Shown one piece after another: positions 56,906 through 64,000 of a stretch of 64,000 nt of DNA. Source of the DNA: Thalassospira profundimaris. GTDB taxonomy: Bacteria > Pseudomonadota > Alphaproteobacteria > Rhodospirillales > Thalassospiraceae. The number at the start of each line of letters is the position of its first letter. Positions within the stretch are counted from its first letter, which is position 1. The stretch spans positions 62,001 through 126,000 of the forward strand of contig NZ_JPWI01000007.1 in assembly GCF_003326795.1 (NCBI RefSeq). The letters are read 5' to 3'. A model generated the notes under the pieces. It was not told where the DNA came from, did no database searches, and saw only the letters and a list, made by a program, of their open reading frames with translations. A program made the position numbers and the translations under genes.

Positions 56906-58717
56906 TTAGCCAATATAGTGCTGCATGCTCGAAACCACGCTGTCCGCAATATGCGACTTGGTAATCACACCGCAAACATCATCCTGACGCGGCACACCAC
57001 GGCACGGCTTCACCACAACAGCGGCGCGCGCCTTGCGGCGTTCCATACGTTTGATCACGTCATACATGTTCATGTCATCGACAACGACGACGAAATCTTC
57101 GCCGATCAATTCCTTAAGCGTCTTGTTGCCCTTGTCACCAACGACCGAGAACAAAGCTGTCACATCAGGAATAACACCGGCAATCCTGTCTCCTTCGAGG
57201 ACAATCATCGGATTTGGTTCCGGGGATGAGCCGACCTTGTCGATGATTTCCGAGACCCGAAGCGCCGCGTCGGCATAAAGCTGTCTGGTTGTCATGACCT
57301 CGCGGACCGGATGGACCATGAACATGTTGCTATGACGCTCTTTGGGGATATGACGGCCACGCAGAACCAGCTTGGACGTATAGATCGTCTCGCTGATGAT
57401 CATGCGACGGAAACCAAGCGCAATGGCAACGGCGACGATCAGCGGTACAATTATATTATAGTCGCGCGTCATCTCGAAGATCATGATGATCGCGGTCATT
57501 GCCGCACCAGTACCAGCCGCAACAACCCCACCCATCCCGACAAGTGCGAACTCGACAGGCGTAATGCCTGCTTCGGGGAAGATCATATTGCCGACCACGC
57601 CGCAAGTTGCGCCAAGCGTTGCCCCAACAAACAGGGATGGCGAGAACACACCACCCGACGCCCCGGAACCGATACTGACCGAGGTTGCATAGAGCTTGGC
57701 AAAGAACAGGATCACCAGCAGCGGCAAGGAAGTCATCGCTCCGCGCAGGATATGCTGGATCGTGCCATAGCCAACACCGTCAACATAATAATTGCCACCC
57801 GTCAGCATCAGGACATACATCAGAATACCGACCGAAAGCATGCCAACCGCATGACGGGTGTAATCATTTCCCGGCATTTTCCTGAAAAATGCCCCAGTGA
57901 TCAGCATCGAGCGGATCAGCATCCAGGCCGCAACACCACACAGAAGACCAAGCACGACATAAACAACAAGCGCCTGAAGATCGATTGCCGACACTTGCGG
58001 AACGGCAGCAAGGGGCACATCAAAGGCTGGTGCCAAACCAAATGAGATCCGTCCGATATAGGTCGCAGCCCCGGTTGCAATCACCACCGGCAAAAATGTA
58101 CGGGTGGAAACTTCGGGCATCATCAGCTCGATGGCAAACAGCACGGCACCAAGTGGTGTATTGAAGGTCGCCGCAATACCTGCGCCCGCCCCGGCCGCAA
58201 GCAGCGTTATGCGCTGGCCGGTCTGCAGCCTGAAAATCTGGGCGATACTTGAACCCAGCGCCGATCCGACCTGAATGATCGGGCCTTCGCGACCAACCGA
58301 TGCGCCAGTGCCGATTGAAAGCGACGACGCGATTGATTTGACCAGTGCGACCGTCGGGCGAATACGGCCCTGTTCGAAATAAATGGCGTTCATCACTTCG
58401 GGAACGCCATGGCCTTTGGCCTCGGGGGCGAAATTATTGACCAGAAAGACCACGAACATCCCGCCGATGACAGGCACCAGAATGAATAAAGGCCCCCAGC
58501 TGCTCGGCTCGGTCAAAAGGTTGGCATCATATTCAATAGAGAAGACGCCAAAATACGCGATGTTATGGATCAGGGCGACCAGAGCACGGAACGCCACTGC
58601 TCCGTACCCGGTGACGATACCGACACATAACGCAAGTAAACATAAATTGAATAACGATGCCCGGCGTGAAGACGCAGCATCAATAGAAGGCTCTGGCATT
58701 ACAAATCCGCGTGTCAT
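56906..58717 (-). CDS. CLC-family chloride channel/transporter with CBS domains
   Basis: 603 residues: a membrane part of about 430 residues with many helices, then a cytoplasmic CBS pair (HPVREVMTTRQLYADAALRVSEII; VVVDDMNMYDVIKRMERRKARAAVV). The gating-glutamate motif GREGP is intact (GASVGREGPIIQ). The first filter loop reads GHGVPEV instead of GSGIP, and the position of the inner proton glutamate of E. coli ClcA appears to be Leu (FAIELM against FIIEEM). The helix-R Tyr is probably that in ETIYTSKLV. Whether it exchanges Cl/H+ or conducts passively is open. Adenine nucleotides often bind the CBS pair. It is a single gene. Confidence 0.92.
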   Translation of the reverse strand: MTRGFVMPEPSIDAASSRRASLFNLCLLALCVGIVTGYGAVAFRALVALIHNIAYFGVFSIEYDANLLTEPSSWGPLFILVPVIGGMFVVFLVNNFAPEAKGHGVPEVMNAIYFEQGRIRPTVALVKSIASSLSIGTGASVGREGPIIQVGSALGSSIAQIFRLQTGQRITLLAAGAGAGIAATFNTPLGAVLFAIELMMPEVSTRTFLPVVIATGAATYIGRISFGLAPAFDVPLAAVPQVSAIDLQALVVYVVLGLLCGVAAWMLIRSMLITGAFFRKMPGNDYTRHAVGMLSVGILMYVLMLTGGNYYVDGVGYGTIQHILRGAMTSLPLLVILFFAKLYATSVSIGSGASGGVFSPSLFVGATLGATCGVVGNMIFPEAGITPVEFALVGMGGVVAAGTGAAMTAIIMIFEMTRDYNIIVPLIVAVAIALGFRRMIISETIYTSKLVLRGRHIPKERHSNMFMVHPVREVMTTRQLYADAALRVSEIIDKVGSSPEPNPMIVLEGDRIAGVIPDVTALFSVVGDKGNKTLKELIGEDFVVVVDDMNMYDVIKRMERRKARAAVVVKPCRGVPRQDDVCGVITKSHIADSVVSSMQHYIG

Positions 58718-59017
58718 GAAACTTGGGACTGCAGAACCGGTATTCGGGACAAGAACGCTCGATACGCGTCACCCGGCCCGTCCCTGTAGCTGAACAGGAA
58801 TAATCAACAGGGCGCGTCAGTTACCGGCACAACGAATACAACAAGGCCTACTCGCTTGAATTTTTCGTTTCAAGTGTGAACCAGTTCACGCATATCGGCT
58901 TCCTGAAAAGTGCAACACTGACAATATGCCCCCAAATGGTCACAACCCGATACAAACCAACACGCATTGAAGTTTTCGCGCTCTGTGTGCCTGCCTGTGG
59001 AAAACGTGCATTTGGCG

Positions 59018-59045
59018 TTGCACTAATGGGCGAAAAGTGTATATT
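59018..59045 (+). promoter_or_regulatory. Candidate promoter of the rpsF operon
   Basis: TTGCAC, 16 bases, TATATT, giving a 5' leader of about 95 bases before rpsF. Confidence 0.5.
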
Positions 59046-59047
59046 CC

Positions 59048-59106
59048 GCCGTCTCACGGCTCCTTGCCGGGATTGCCCGGCTATGCCTGCATGACATGAG
59101 GTCATG
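59048..59106 (+). promoter_or_regulatory. Structured leader of the rpsF mRNA
   Basis: Three small hairpins in a row: GCCG-TCTCA-CGGC (59048-59060, which may overlap the transcription start), GCCGGG-ATTG-CCCGGC (59066-59081) and CATGAC-N5-GTCATG (59090-59106). Leaders of rpsF operons in many bacteria bind the S6:S18 complex for feedback control; whether this one does is not shown. Confidence 0.4.
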
Positions 59107-59145
59107 TACGGAAGAGATAAGCCACAAGGAGTGATTAGGAGTATT

Positions 59146-59523
59146 ATGAGCAAGTACGAAAGCGTGTTTATCGCACGTCAGGACTTCTCGACCGCACAGG
59201 TCGAAAGCCTGAACGAAAAGCTGACCCAGACCATCGAAGGTCTCGGTGGCAAGATCGCTAAAACCGAATATTGGGGTCTGCGTTCCCTGGCATACCGTGT
59301 CAAAAAGAACCGCAAAGGCCACTATACTCTCTTCCAGATCGAAGCTGAAAAAGATGTGATCGCGGAATATGAGCGTCAGATGCGCCTGAACGAAGACGTT
59401 CTGCGTCAGATGACTGTCAAGGTTGACGAGTTCGAAGAAGAACAGTCTGCCATTCTGCGTAACCGCGACGAGCGCGGCGGTCGTGGCGGTAATCGCCGTG
59501 GCGGTCCCCGTCAGCACGGCTAA
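59146..59523 (+). CDS. rpsF: 30S ribosomal protein S6
   Basis: 125 residues from ATG 59146, with AGGAG upstream; the longer frame from 59104 runs through the leader. MSKYESVFIARQDFS, then the S6 core with EYWGLRSLAYRVKKNRKGHY. A Gly/Arg-rich tail (RGGRGGNRRGGPRQHG) replaces the acidic tail of E. coli S6. Pairs with S18, encoded next. Confidence 0.97.
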   Translation: MSKYESVFIARQDFSTAQVESLNEKLTQTIEGLGGKIAKTEYWGLRSLAYRVKKNRKGHYTLFQIEAEKDVIAEYERQMRLNEDVLRQMTVKVDEFEEEQSAILRNRDERGGRGGNRRGGPRQHG

Positions 59524-59545
59524 CAGATAGCGAGGAGATAATATC

Positions 59546-59779
59546 ATGGCTGGACGTCGTCTGTTTTTCCGTCGTCGCAAATCCTGCCCGTTCTCGGGTG
59601 ATGATGCGCCGAAGATTGACTACAAAGATGTCAAACTGCTGCAGCGTTTCGTTTCCGAACGCGGCAAAATCGTTCCGAGCCGTATCACTGCGGTTTCGGC
59701 CAAGAAGCAGCGCGAACTGGCAAAAGCCATTAAACGTGCACGCTTCCTGGCGCTGCTGCCCTACGCAGATCAGGTCTGA
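59546..59779 (+). CDS. rpsR: 30S ribosomal protein S18
   Basis: 77 residues. Opens [20 protein letters not shown] and carries the S18 core [47 protein letters not shown]. Cys14 is the position of the zinc-ligand group, of which the others are missing, as in zinc-free S18 proteins. It follows rpsF by 22 bases. Confidence 0.97.
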   Translation: MAGRRLFFRRRKSCPFSGDDAPKIDYKDVKLLQRFVSERGKIVPSRITAVSAKKQRELAKAIKRARFLALLPYADQV

Positions 59780-59823
59780 GGCAGTCGGCAAGAGACCCTT
59801 TTGTGGTCTCGGGCCGGGAGTAA

Positions 59824-60765
59824 ATGATGCAACGTGACACCCTAATAGCGATTGGTTCAGGACTGGGCAGTGCCGTTCTGTTCCTGTTGGTTCTATCAGG
59901 AAATCCGATTGCGCTTTTGCTCTCATATTTCGGGCATTTGCCGCTGTTCCTTACGGGACTTTGGCAAGGACCCAAACGCCTGCTGGTTGCGGCAGTAGCC
60001 GCATGCAGTGCCCTCGTTCTTCTGGGGGGATTGCTGCCTTTCACGGTCTTTATGATCGTGTTTGCCGGACCGGCGATGTTGTTGACCCGCATGGCGCTGG
60101 TCATCCGGAAAGATGAAAATGGCAATGTTGCCTTTCTTCCATCCGGAATTGTCGTAAGTGCCATGGCCGTCATGGTCGCAACGGTGATGATCTTCATTAC
60201 CGGGACTTTGACGGCGGAAGGTCTGGACATTCAGGAACTCATTTCGAAGCTCCTGAGCCAGATGTACTCGGAAATGGGTGTTCCTATGACATCCGATGTT
60301 CAGGGTCTGATTGGCATGTTCCAGGTTTACTTCCCGGCGATTGCTGCGGTGAGCTGGCTGATGATGCTGTTCGCCAATGCGGCAATCGCACAGGCAATTC
60401 TGGTGCGTGCAGGCAAAAACCTGCGTCCGACACCAAGAATGGCGACTTTCGCCTTGCCTGGCTGGTCACTGTTTGCGTTCGCCCTGGCCGGGTTTACGGT
60501 CGGCTTTGCCGATGGTTCTCTGGCCTATGTGGCGCGAAACGTCGCGGTGGTACTGGCAGTGCCGTTCCTGTTTCAGGGATTGGCACTGGTGCATGGGCAG
60601 GCAGCCCGATGGCCGCAAAAACGTATGATACTGACGGTGTTTTACATCGTCGCGGTTCTGTCCAGTTGGTCCTTTGTTGCGATCACCGGACTTGGAATTA
60701 TTGAGCATTTAATCAGGCTGCGGGGGAAAGAACCGATGACCCGTAGCAATGAGGAGGATCGGTGA
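59824..60765 (+). CDS. DUF2232 membrane protein
   Basis: 313 residues with about eight hydrophobic helices and a short charged C-terminus. DUF2232 proteins sit between rpsR and rplI in alphaproteobacteria and resemble the S-component-like YybS group of Firmicutes; the substrate is unknown. ATG 59824 or 59827 both follow GGGAG. Its TGA overlaps the rplI ATG, so its translation is coupled to L9. Confidence 0.9.
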   Translation: MMQRDTLIAIGSGLGSAVLFLLVLSGNPIALLLSYFGHLPLFLTGLWQGPKRLLVAAVAACSALVLLGGLLPFTVFMIVFAGPAMLLTRMALVIRKDENGNVAFLPSGIVVSAMAVMVATVMIFITGTLTAEGLDIQELISKLLSQMYSEMGVPMTSDVQGLIGMFQVYFPAIAAVSWLMMLFANAAIAQAILVRAGKNLRPTPRMATFALPGWSLFAFALAGFTVGFADGSLAYVARNVAVVLAVPFLFQGLALVHGQAARWPQKRMILTVFYIVAVLSSWSFVAITGLGIIEHLIRLRGKEPMTRSNEEDR

Positions 60766-61373
60766 TGGAAGTTATTCTGCTCCAGCGGGTAGAAAAACTC
60801 GGTCAGATGGGTGACGTAGTCTCCGTCAAGCCGGGCCACGCCCGCAACCGCTTGCTGCCGCAGGGCATGGCCCTTCGTGCAACCAAAGCAAACCTTGCTG
60901 TGTTCGAAGCACAGAAAGCACAGCTCGAAGCTGACAACCTTGACCGCCGCAAAGACGCCGAAGCGGTTGCCGAGAACATGGGTGAACTCGCTGTTACCCT
61001 CGTTCGCCAGGCATCCGACGTCGGTCAGCTTTACGGTTCGGTAACTGCGCGCGACATCGCAAACGCAGTAACCGAAGCCGGTTTCACTGTTGCTCGTACC
61101 CAGGTTGTTCTTGATCAGCCGATCAAAAACCTTGGTCTGCACCAGGTCAAAATCAACCTGCACCCGGAAGTTGCTATCGAAGTAACTGCCAACGTTGCAC
61201 GTTCTGAAGAAGACGCTGAAGAACAGCTCCGCAAAGGCGGCGCAGTTCTTGGCACCATCGACGAGATGGAAGCTGAAGAAGCTCTGGAAGCTGCTGAAGA
61301 ACTCTTCGAAGAAGACGTTCCGGCTGACATGGCTGACGAAGCTGCTGAAGGCGAAGAAGAAACCAACGCTTAA
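60765..61373 (+). CDS. rplI: 50S ribosomal protein L9
   Basis: 202 residues from ATG 60765 after GAGGAGG. N-terminal RNA-binding domain [31 protein letters not shown], connecting helix, and C-terminal domain ending near [16 protein letters not shown]. coli L9 has 149 residues; here about 50 further residues form a very acidic Ala/Glu tail ([17 protein letters not shown]). Confidence 0.97.
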   Translation: MEVILLQRVEKLGQMGDVVSVKPGHARNRLLPQGMALRATKANLAVFEAQKAQLEADNLDRRKDAEAVAENMGELAVTLVRQASDVGQLYGSVTARDIANAVTEAGFTVARTQVVLDQPIKNLGLHQVKINLHPEVAIEVTANVARSEEDAEEQLRKGGAVLGTIDEMEAEEALEAAEELFEEDVPADMADEAAEGEEETNA

Positions 61374-61404
61374 TTGCAGGTTTTCTTCCAAGACCATTCA
61401 AGAG

Positions 61405-61438
61405 ACGGCATATCCGCAAGGATATGCCGTTTTCTTTT
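61405..61438 (+). terminator. Terminator of the rpsF-rplI operon
   Basis: A 10-bp stem ACGGCATATC/GATATGCCGT with a six-base loop and a T-rich tail (TTTCTTTT). Confidence 0.88.
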
Positions 61439-61593
61439 GTCCGGTGCGGTCATTGGACCGTTGTCGGGACAGATTTCCCGAACGGGATCAAAAACCTGCG
61501 CTGCGGTCGACCTCTGCGCTTGCGGAATACCCGCTATGAGTTATACCGATTAACTCTTTGCGGCCAACCGGATGACTGATACCTTTTCCGCCC

Positions 61594-63132
61594 ATGACAG
61601 ATCCCAATCTTGACGCCCTTTTCGCTCCTCTGGATATGAACCACGGTGCCGACACCGACATGGTGCTCGAACGCATGGCTCCTCATAACTTTGAGGCAGA
61701 GGCTGCCCTTCTTGGCGCGATCCTGAACAATAACGCTGCCTATGAGCGCGTTTCAGACATCCTGCGACCGGAACATTTCGCAGATGCCCGGCACGGCCGC
61801 ATTTTCGAAGCCTGCGGCAAGCAGATCGAACGTGGCCAACTGGCCAACCCGGTCACGCTCAAGGCGTATTTCAAGCAGGATGAGGAACTTGCTGAAATCG
61901 GCGGGGCGCAATATCTGGCAGAACTGTCAAACAACCTTGTCTCGGTGATCAATGCCGGTGATTACGGCAAACTGATCTATGACCTTTATCTGCGGCGCGA
62001 GCTTATCGAGCTTGGCGAAGATGTGGTCAACGAGGCCTATAAGCACGAACTTGATACCGATGCCACCACCCAGATCGAAAAGGCAGAACAGAAACTGTTC
62101 TCGCTGGCGACGGCAGGGGCTGCTGAATCGGGCTTTGTGGCCTTTGGTCCTGCACTGGCCAAGGCTTATGAGAATATCGATCACGCCTATAAGAACGCCG
62201 GTCGCGTTGTTGGCGTGACCACCGGCTTGCGTGACATTGACCGCAAGCTGGGCGGTCTGCATCCATCAGACTTGCTGATCCTTGCGGGTCGTCCGTCGAT
62301 GGGTAAAACCGCCCTTGCGATGAACATTGCCTTTAACGCCGCCATCGCATCGCATCAGAACCGCGCAGCAGGTGAAGACCCCCGTGACGAGGTCCGTACA
62401 GGTGCGGTTGCCGTCTTCTCGCTTGAGATGGCCGCCGAACAGCTTGCCGGTCGTCTTCTCTCGCAGGCCGCCGAGGTATCGGGCGACAATATGCGCCGTG
62501 GTGACCTGAACGAACAGGATTTCGAACGCCTGCTTCTGGCGACACAGGAACTCAATACTGTTCCGCTTTATATCGACGATACGCCTGCCCTTCCGGTATC
62601 TACCCTGCGTACCCGTTGTCGCCGACTGAAACGTCAGCACGGCCTGGCGATGATCGTCGTCGATTACCTTCAGCTTCTGGCACCGCCAACCAACTTCCGT
62701 GGTGATGGTCGCGTGCAGGAGGTCTCGGAAATTACCCGTATGCTCAAGGCGATTGCCAAGGAACTCGAAGTTCCGGTTCTTGCCCTGTCACAGCTTTCGC
62801 GTGCGGTTGAACAGCGCGAAGACAAACGTCCGCAGCTTTCTGACCTTCGTGAATCGGGCTCGATCGAGCAGGACGCCGACGTCGTCATGTTCATCTATCG
62901 CGAACAATATTATCTCGAACGTGCCGAACCGGCCCAACGCCCGGAAGAAGCCACCGACAAGTTCGGTGAACGCTATGCGCAGTGGCAGGAACGTTTGAAC
63001 CATGTCTACAACACCGCTGAGGTAATTGTTGCCAAGCAGCGTCACGGCCCGGTGGGCAATGTCCGCCTGTTCTTTGACGGGAACTACACCAAGTTTGGCG
63101 ATCTTGATCACATTGAAGAAGAATATGAGTAA
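61594..63132 (+). CDS. dnaB: Replicative DNA helicase DnaB
   Basis: 512 residues. N-terminal primase-interacting domain (PHNFEAEAALLGAILNN), a linker, and the RecA-like motor with Walker A AGRPSMGKTALAMN, Walker B MIVVDYLQLL and the arginine-containing motif LSQLSRAVEQREDKRPQLSDLRESG. No intein. The rplI-dnaB-alr order is common in alphaproteobacteria. Confidence 0.97.
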   Translation: MTDPNLDALFAPLDMNHGADTDMVLERMAPHNFEAEAALLGAILNNNAAYERVSDILRPEHFADARHGRIFEACGKQIERGQLANPVTLKAYFKQDEELAEIGGAQYLAELSNNLVSVINAGDYGKLIYDLYLRRELIELGEDVVNEAYKHELDTDATTQIEKAEQKLFSLATAGAAESGFVAFGPALAKAYENIDHAYKNAGRVVGVTTGLRDIDRKLGGLHPSDLLILAGRPSMGKTALAMNIAFNAAIASHQNRAAGEDPRDEVRTGAVAVFSLEMAAEQLAGRLLSQAAEVSGDNMRRGDLNEQDFERLLLATQELNTVPLYIDDTPALPVSTLRTRCRRLKRQHGLAMIVVDYLQLLAPPTNFRGDGRVQEVSEITRMLKAIAKELEVPVLALSQLSRAVEQREDKRPQLSDLRESGSIEQDADVVMFIYREQYYLERAEPAQRPEEATDKFGERYAQWQERLNHVYNTAEVIVAKQRHGPVGNVRLFFDGNYTKFGDLDHIEEEYE

Positions 63133-63181
63133 GGATTGGGGTAACGCCCATCCGTAACTGGATTCCACGGGGTATTTACGA

Positions 63182-64000
63182 ATGACCGTTCTTCCCGCCG
63201 TCGGCCGTGCTGCCGAGTGCGCGGAACTGCAGATCAATCTGAAAGCAGTTGCCGACAACTACAAGATCCTGACCAAACGTTATACCGGGCGCACCTGTGG
63301 CGCTGTGGTAAAGGCAGATGCCTATGGTCTTGGTGCAAATACCATTGTTCCGGTTCTCAAAAAGCAGGGATGCCGGTTGTTCTTCGTCGCACAGGCCAAC
63401 GAGGCCGCCGAACTTTTTCCGGTTCTGCGGGGCGGCGGACGGATCGCAGTTCTCAATGGCGTGCTGCCCGGCGACGAGGAATTCTTCATCGAGAATGATG
63501 TCATTCCGGTCCTGAACGATCTTGAACAGATTGAACGCTGGTCAAATCTGTGCCGCGAATATGAACGCCCTGCCCCGGCCTTCATTCATCTTGATACCGG
63601 CATGAGCCGCCTTGGCTTGACCCCGCTTGATGTCAGCCATCTGGTTGATCGCTATTCATCCCTGCTTTACGGGTTTGAAAAGGCCGGTTACATGACCCAC
63701 CCGGTCGCAGCAGACGAAGCCGGAAACCCGATCACCAAGGAACAGTATGACCTGTTCATGAAATGGTATCGCAGGCTTCCGCCTGCCCCGCGCGGCTTCT
63801 GTAACTCGTCGGCCATTTTCCGCGACAAGGAATATCATCTCGAATTCTGCCGTCCGGGCTATGCACTTTGGGGGGGCAACCCGACACCCGAAGCAGCAAA
63901 CCCGATGCGCGCTGTGGTAAACCTTAAGGTCAAGGTTCTGCAGGTTCGCGAAATCAACGAACCACAGACTGTCGGCTATGGCGCGACATGGCAGGCCAAA
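63182..64000 (+). CDS. alr: Alanine racemase (partial)
   Basis: Makes D-Ala for peptidoglycan. 273 codons are visible before the right edge. The PLP Lys is Lys44 in VVKADAYGLGA. The barrel motif reads HLDTGMSRLG, where Asn is more usual than Ser, and the C-terminal beta-domain begins around NLKVKVLQVREI with GYGATWQAK. It starts 49 bases after dnaB. Confidence 0.93.
   Translation, partial: MTVLPAVGRAAECAELQINLKAVADNYKILTKRYTGRTCGAVVKADAYGLGANTIVPVLKKQGCRLFFVAQANEAAELFPVLRGGGRIAVLNGVLPGDEEFFIENDVIPVLNDLEQIERWSNLCREYERPAPAFIHLDTGMSRLGLTPLDVSHLVDRYSSLLYGFEKAGYMTHPVAADEAGNPITKEQYDLFMKWYRRLPPAPRGFCNSSAIFRDKEYHLEFCRPGYALWGGNPTPEAANPMRAVVNLKVKVLQVREINEPQTVGYGATWQAK

Larger units (their letters stand above)
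58718..59145. other. 428-bp divergent region between CLC gene and rpsF
   Basis: No gene or RNA gene is seen in 58718-59000. It holds a small CTTGAA/TTCAAG dyad (58855-58874), the rpsF promoter and a structured rpsF leader. Confidence 0.6.

Overview
The window is a stretch of chromosome from an alphaproteobacterium, most likely a Rhodospirillales marine type close to Thalassospira. This is judged from gene content and moderate GC, not from a database search. Alphaproteobacterial markers include MipZ, DUF2849-sulfite reductase-DUF934, DUF1489, DUF1127 next to a GcvA-type LysR regulator, and DUF2232 between rpsR and rplI. I see no insertion sequence, phage, tRNA, rRNA or CRISPR array. The window is densely coded and mostly housekeeping or catabolic.

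Layout. 1-3.7 kb: a partial phasin with a very long Ala/Lys/Pro-rich N-terminus, a lipoprotein, and a DacA-type carboxypeptidase with a SPOR domain. 3.8-7.5 kb (minus): sugar-nucleotide operon galU, ugd, phosphomannomutase/phosphoglucomutase. 7.6-10.2 kb (minus): mipZ, a VWA-like protein and a membrane DnaJ protein. 10.3-14.5 kb: a secreted protein, an FAD oxidase, a Tat-exported GH114-like protein and a DsbA-fold isomerase. 14.6-17.6 kb: a small unknown gene, a leucine-dehydrogenase-like gene, a Bfd-like ferredoxin and a BON lipoprotein. 17.9-22.4 kb: putA with a divergent Lrp/AsnC regulator. 22.5-29.3 kb: an isomerase, then a leucine/isovalerate operon (mccB, enoyl-CoA hydratase, mccA, HMG-CoA lyase) ending in an AAC(6')-like acetyltransferase. 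29.3-35.7 kb: chemoreceptor, sulfite reductase operon, DUF1489, LysR and DUF1127. 35.9-41.7 kb: PPK2, a 3-hydroxyisobutyrate dehydrogenase-family enzyme, an S41 protease and an acyl-CoA dehydrogenase. 41.9-49.5 kb: lptF-lptG-lptD-surA-pdxA-rsmA. 49.5-56.6 kb (minus): fabD-fabG-acpP-fabF-mltG and yicC-gmk, separated by an inverted SDR gene. 56.9-58.7 kb: a CLC protein with CBS domains. 59.1-64 kb: rpsF-rpsR-DUF2232-rplI, dnaB and a partial alr.

Together the genes cover envelope building (LPS export, outer-membrane assembly, peptidoglycan, fatty acids, sugar nucleotides), amino-acid catabolism (proline, leucine, branched-chain deamination) and division-site placement. The most interesting material is regulatory or architectural: candidate operators (LiuR-like, CRP-like, GcvA-like, PhaR-like and several unassigned palindromes), a probable leaderless lptF mRNA, a corrected TTG start for the S41 protease, the mipZ/VWA/DnaJ module, and the secreted-protein/FAD oxidase/GH114 cluster. 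I found no clear new defence or mobile system.
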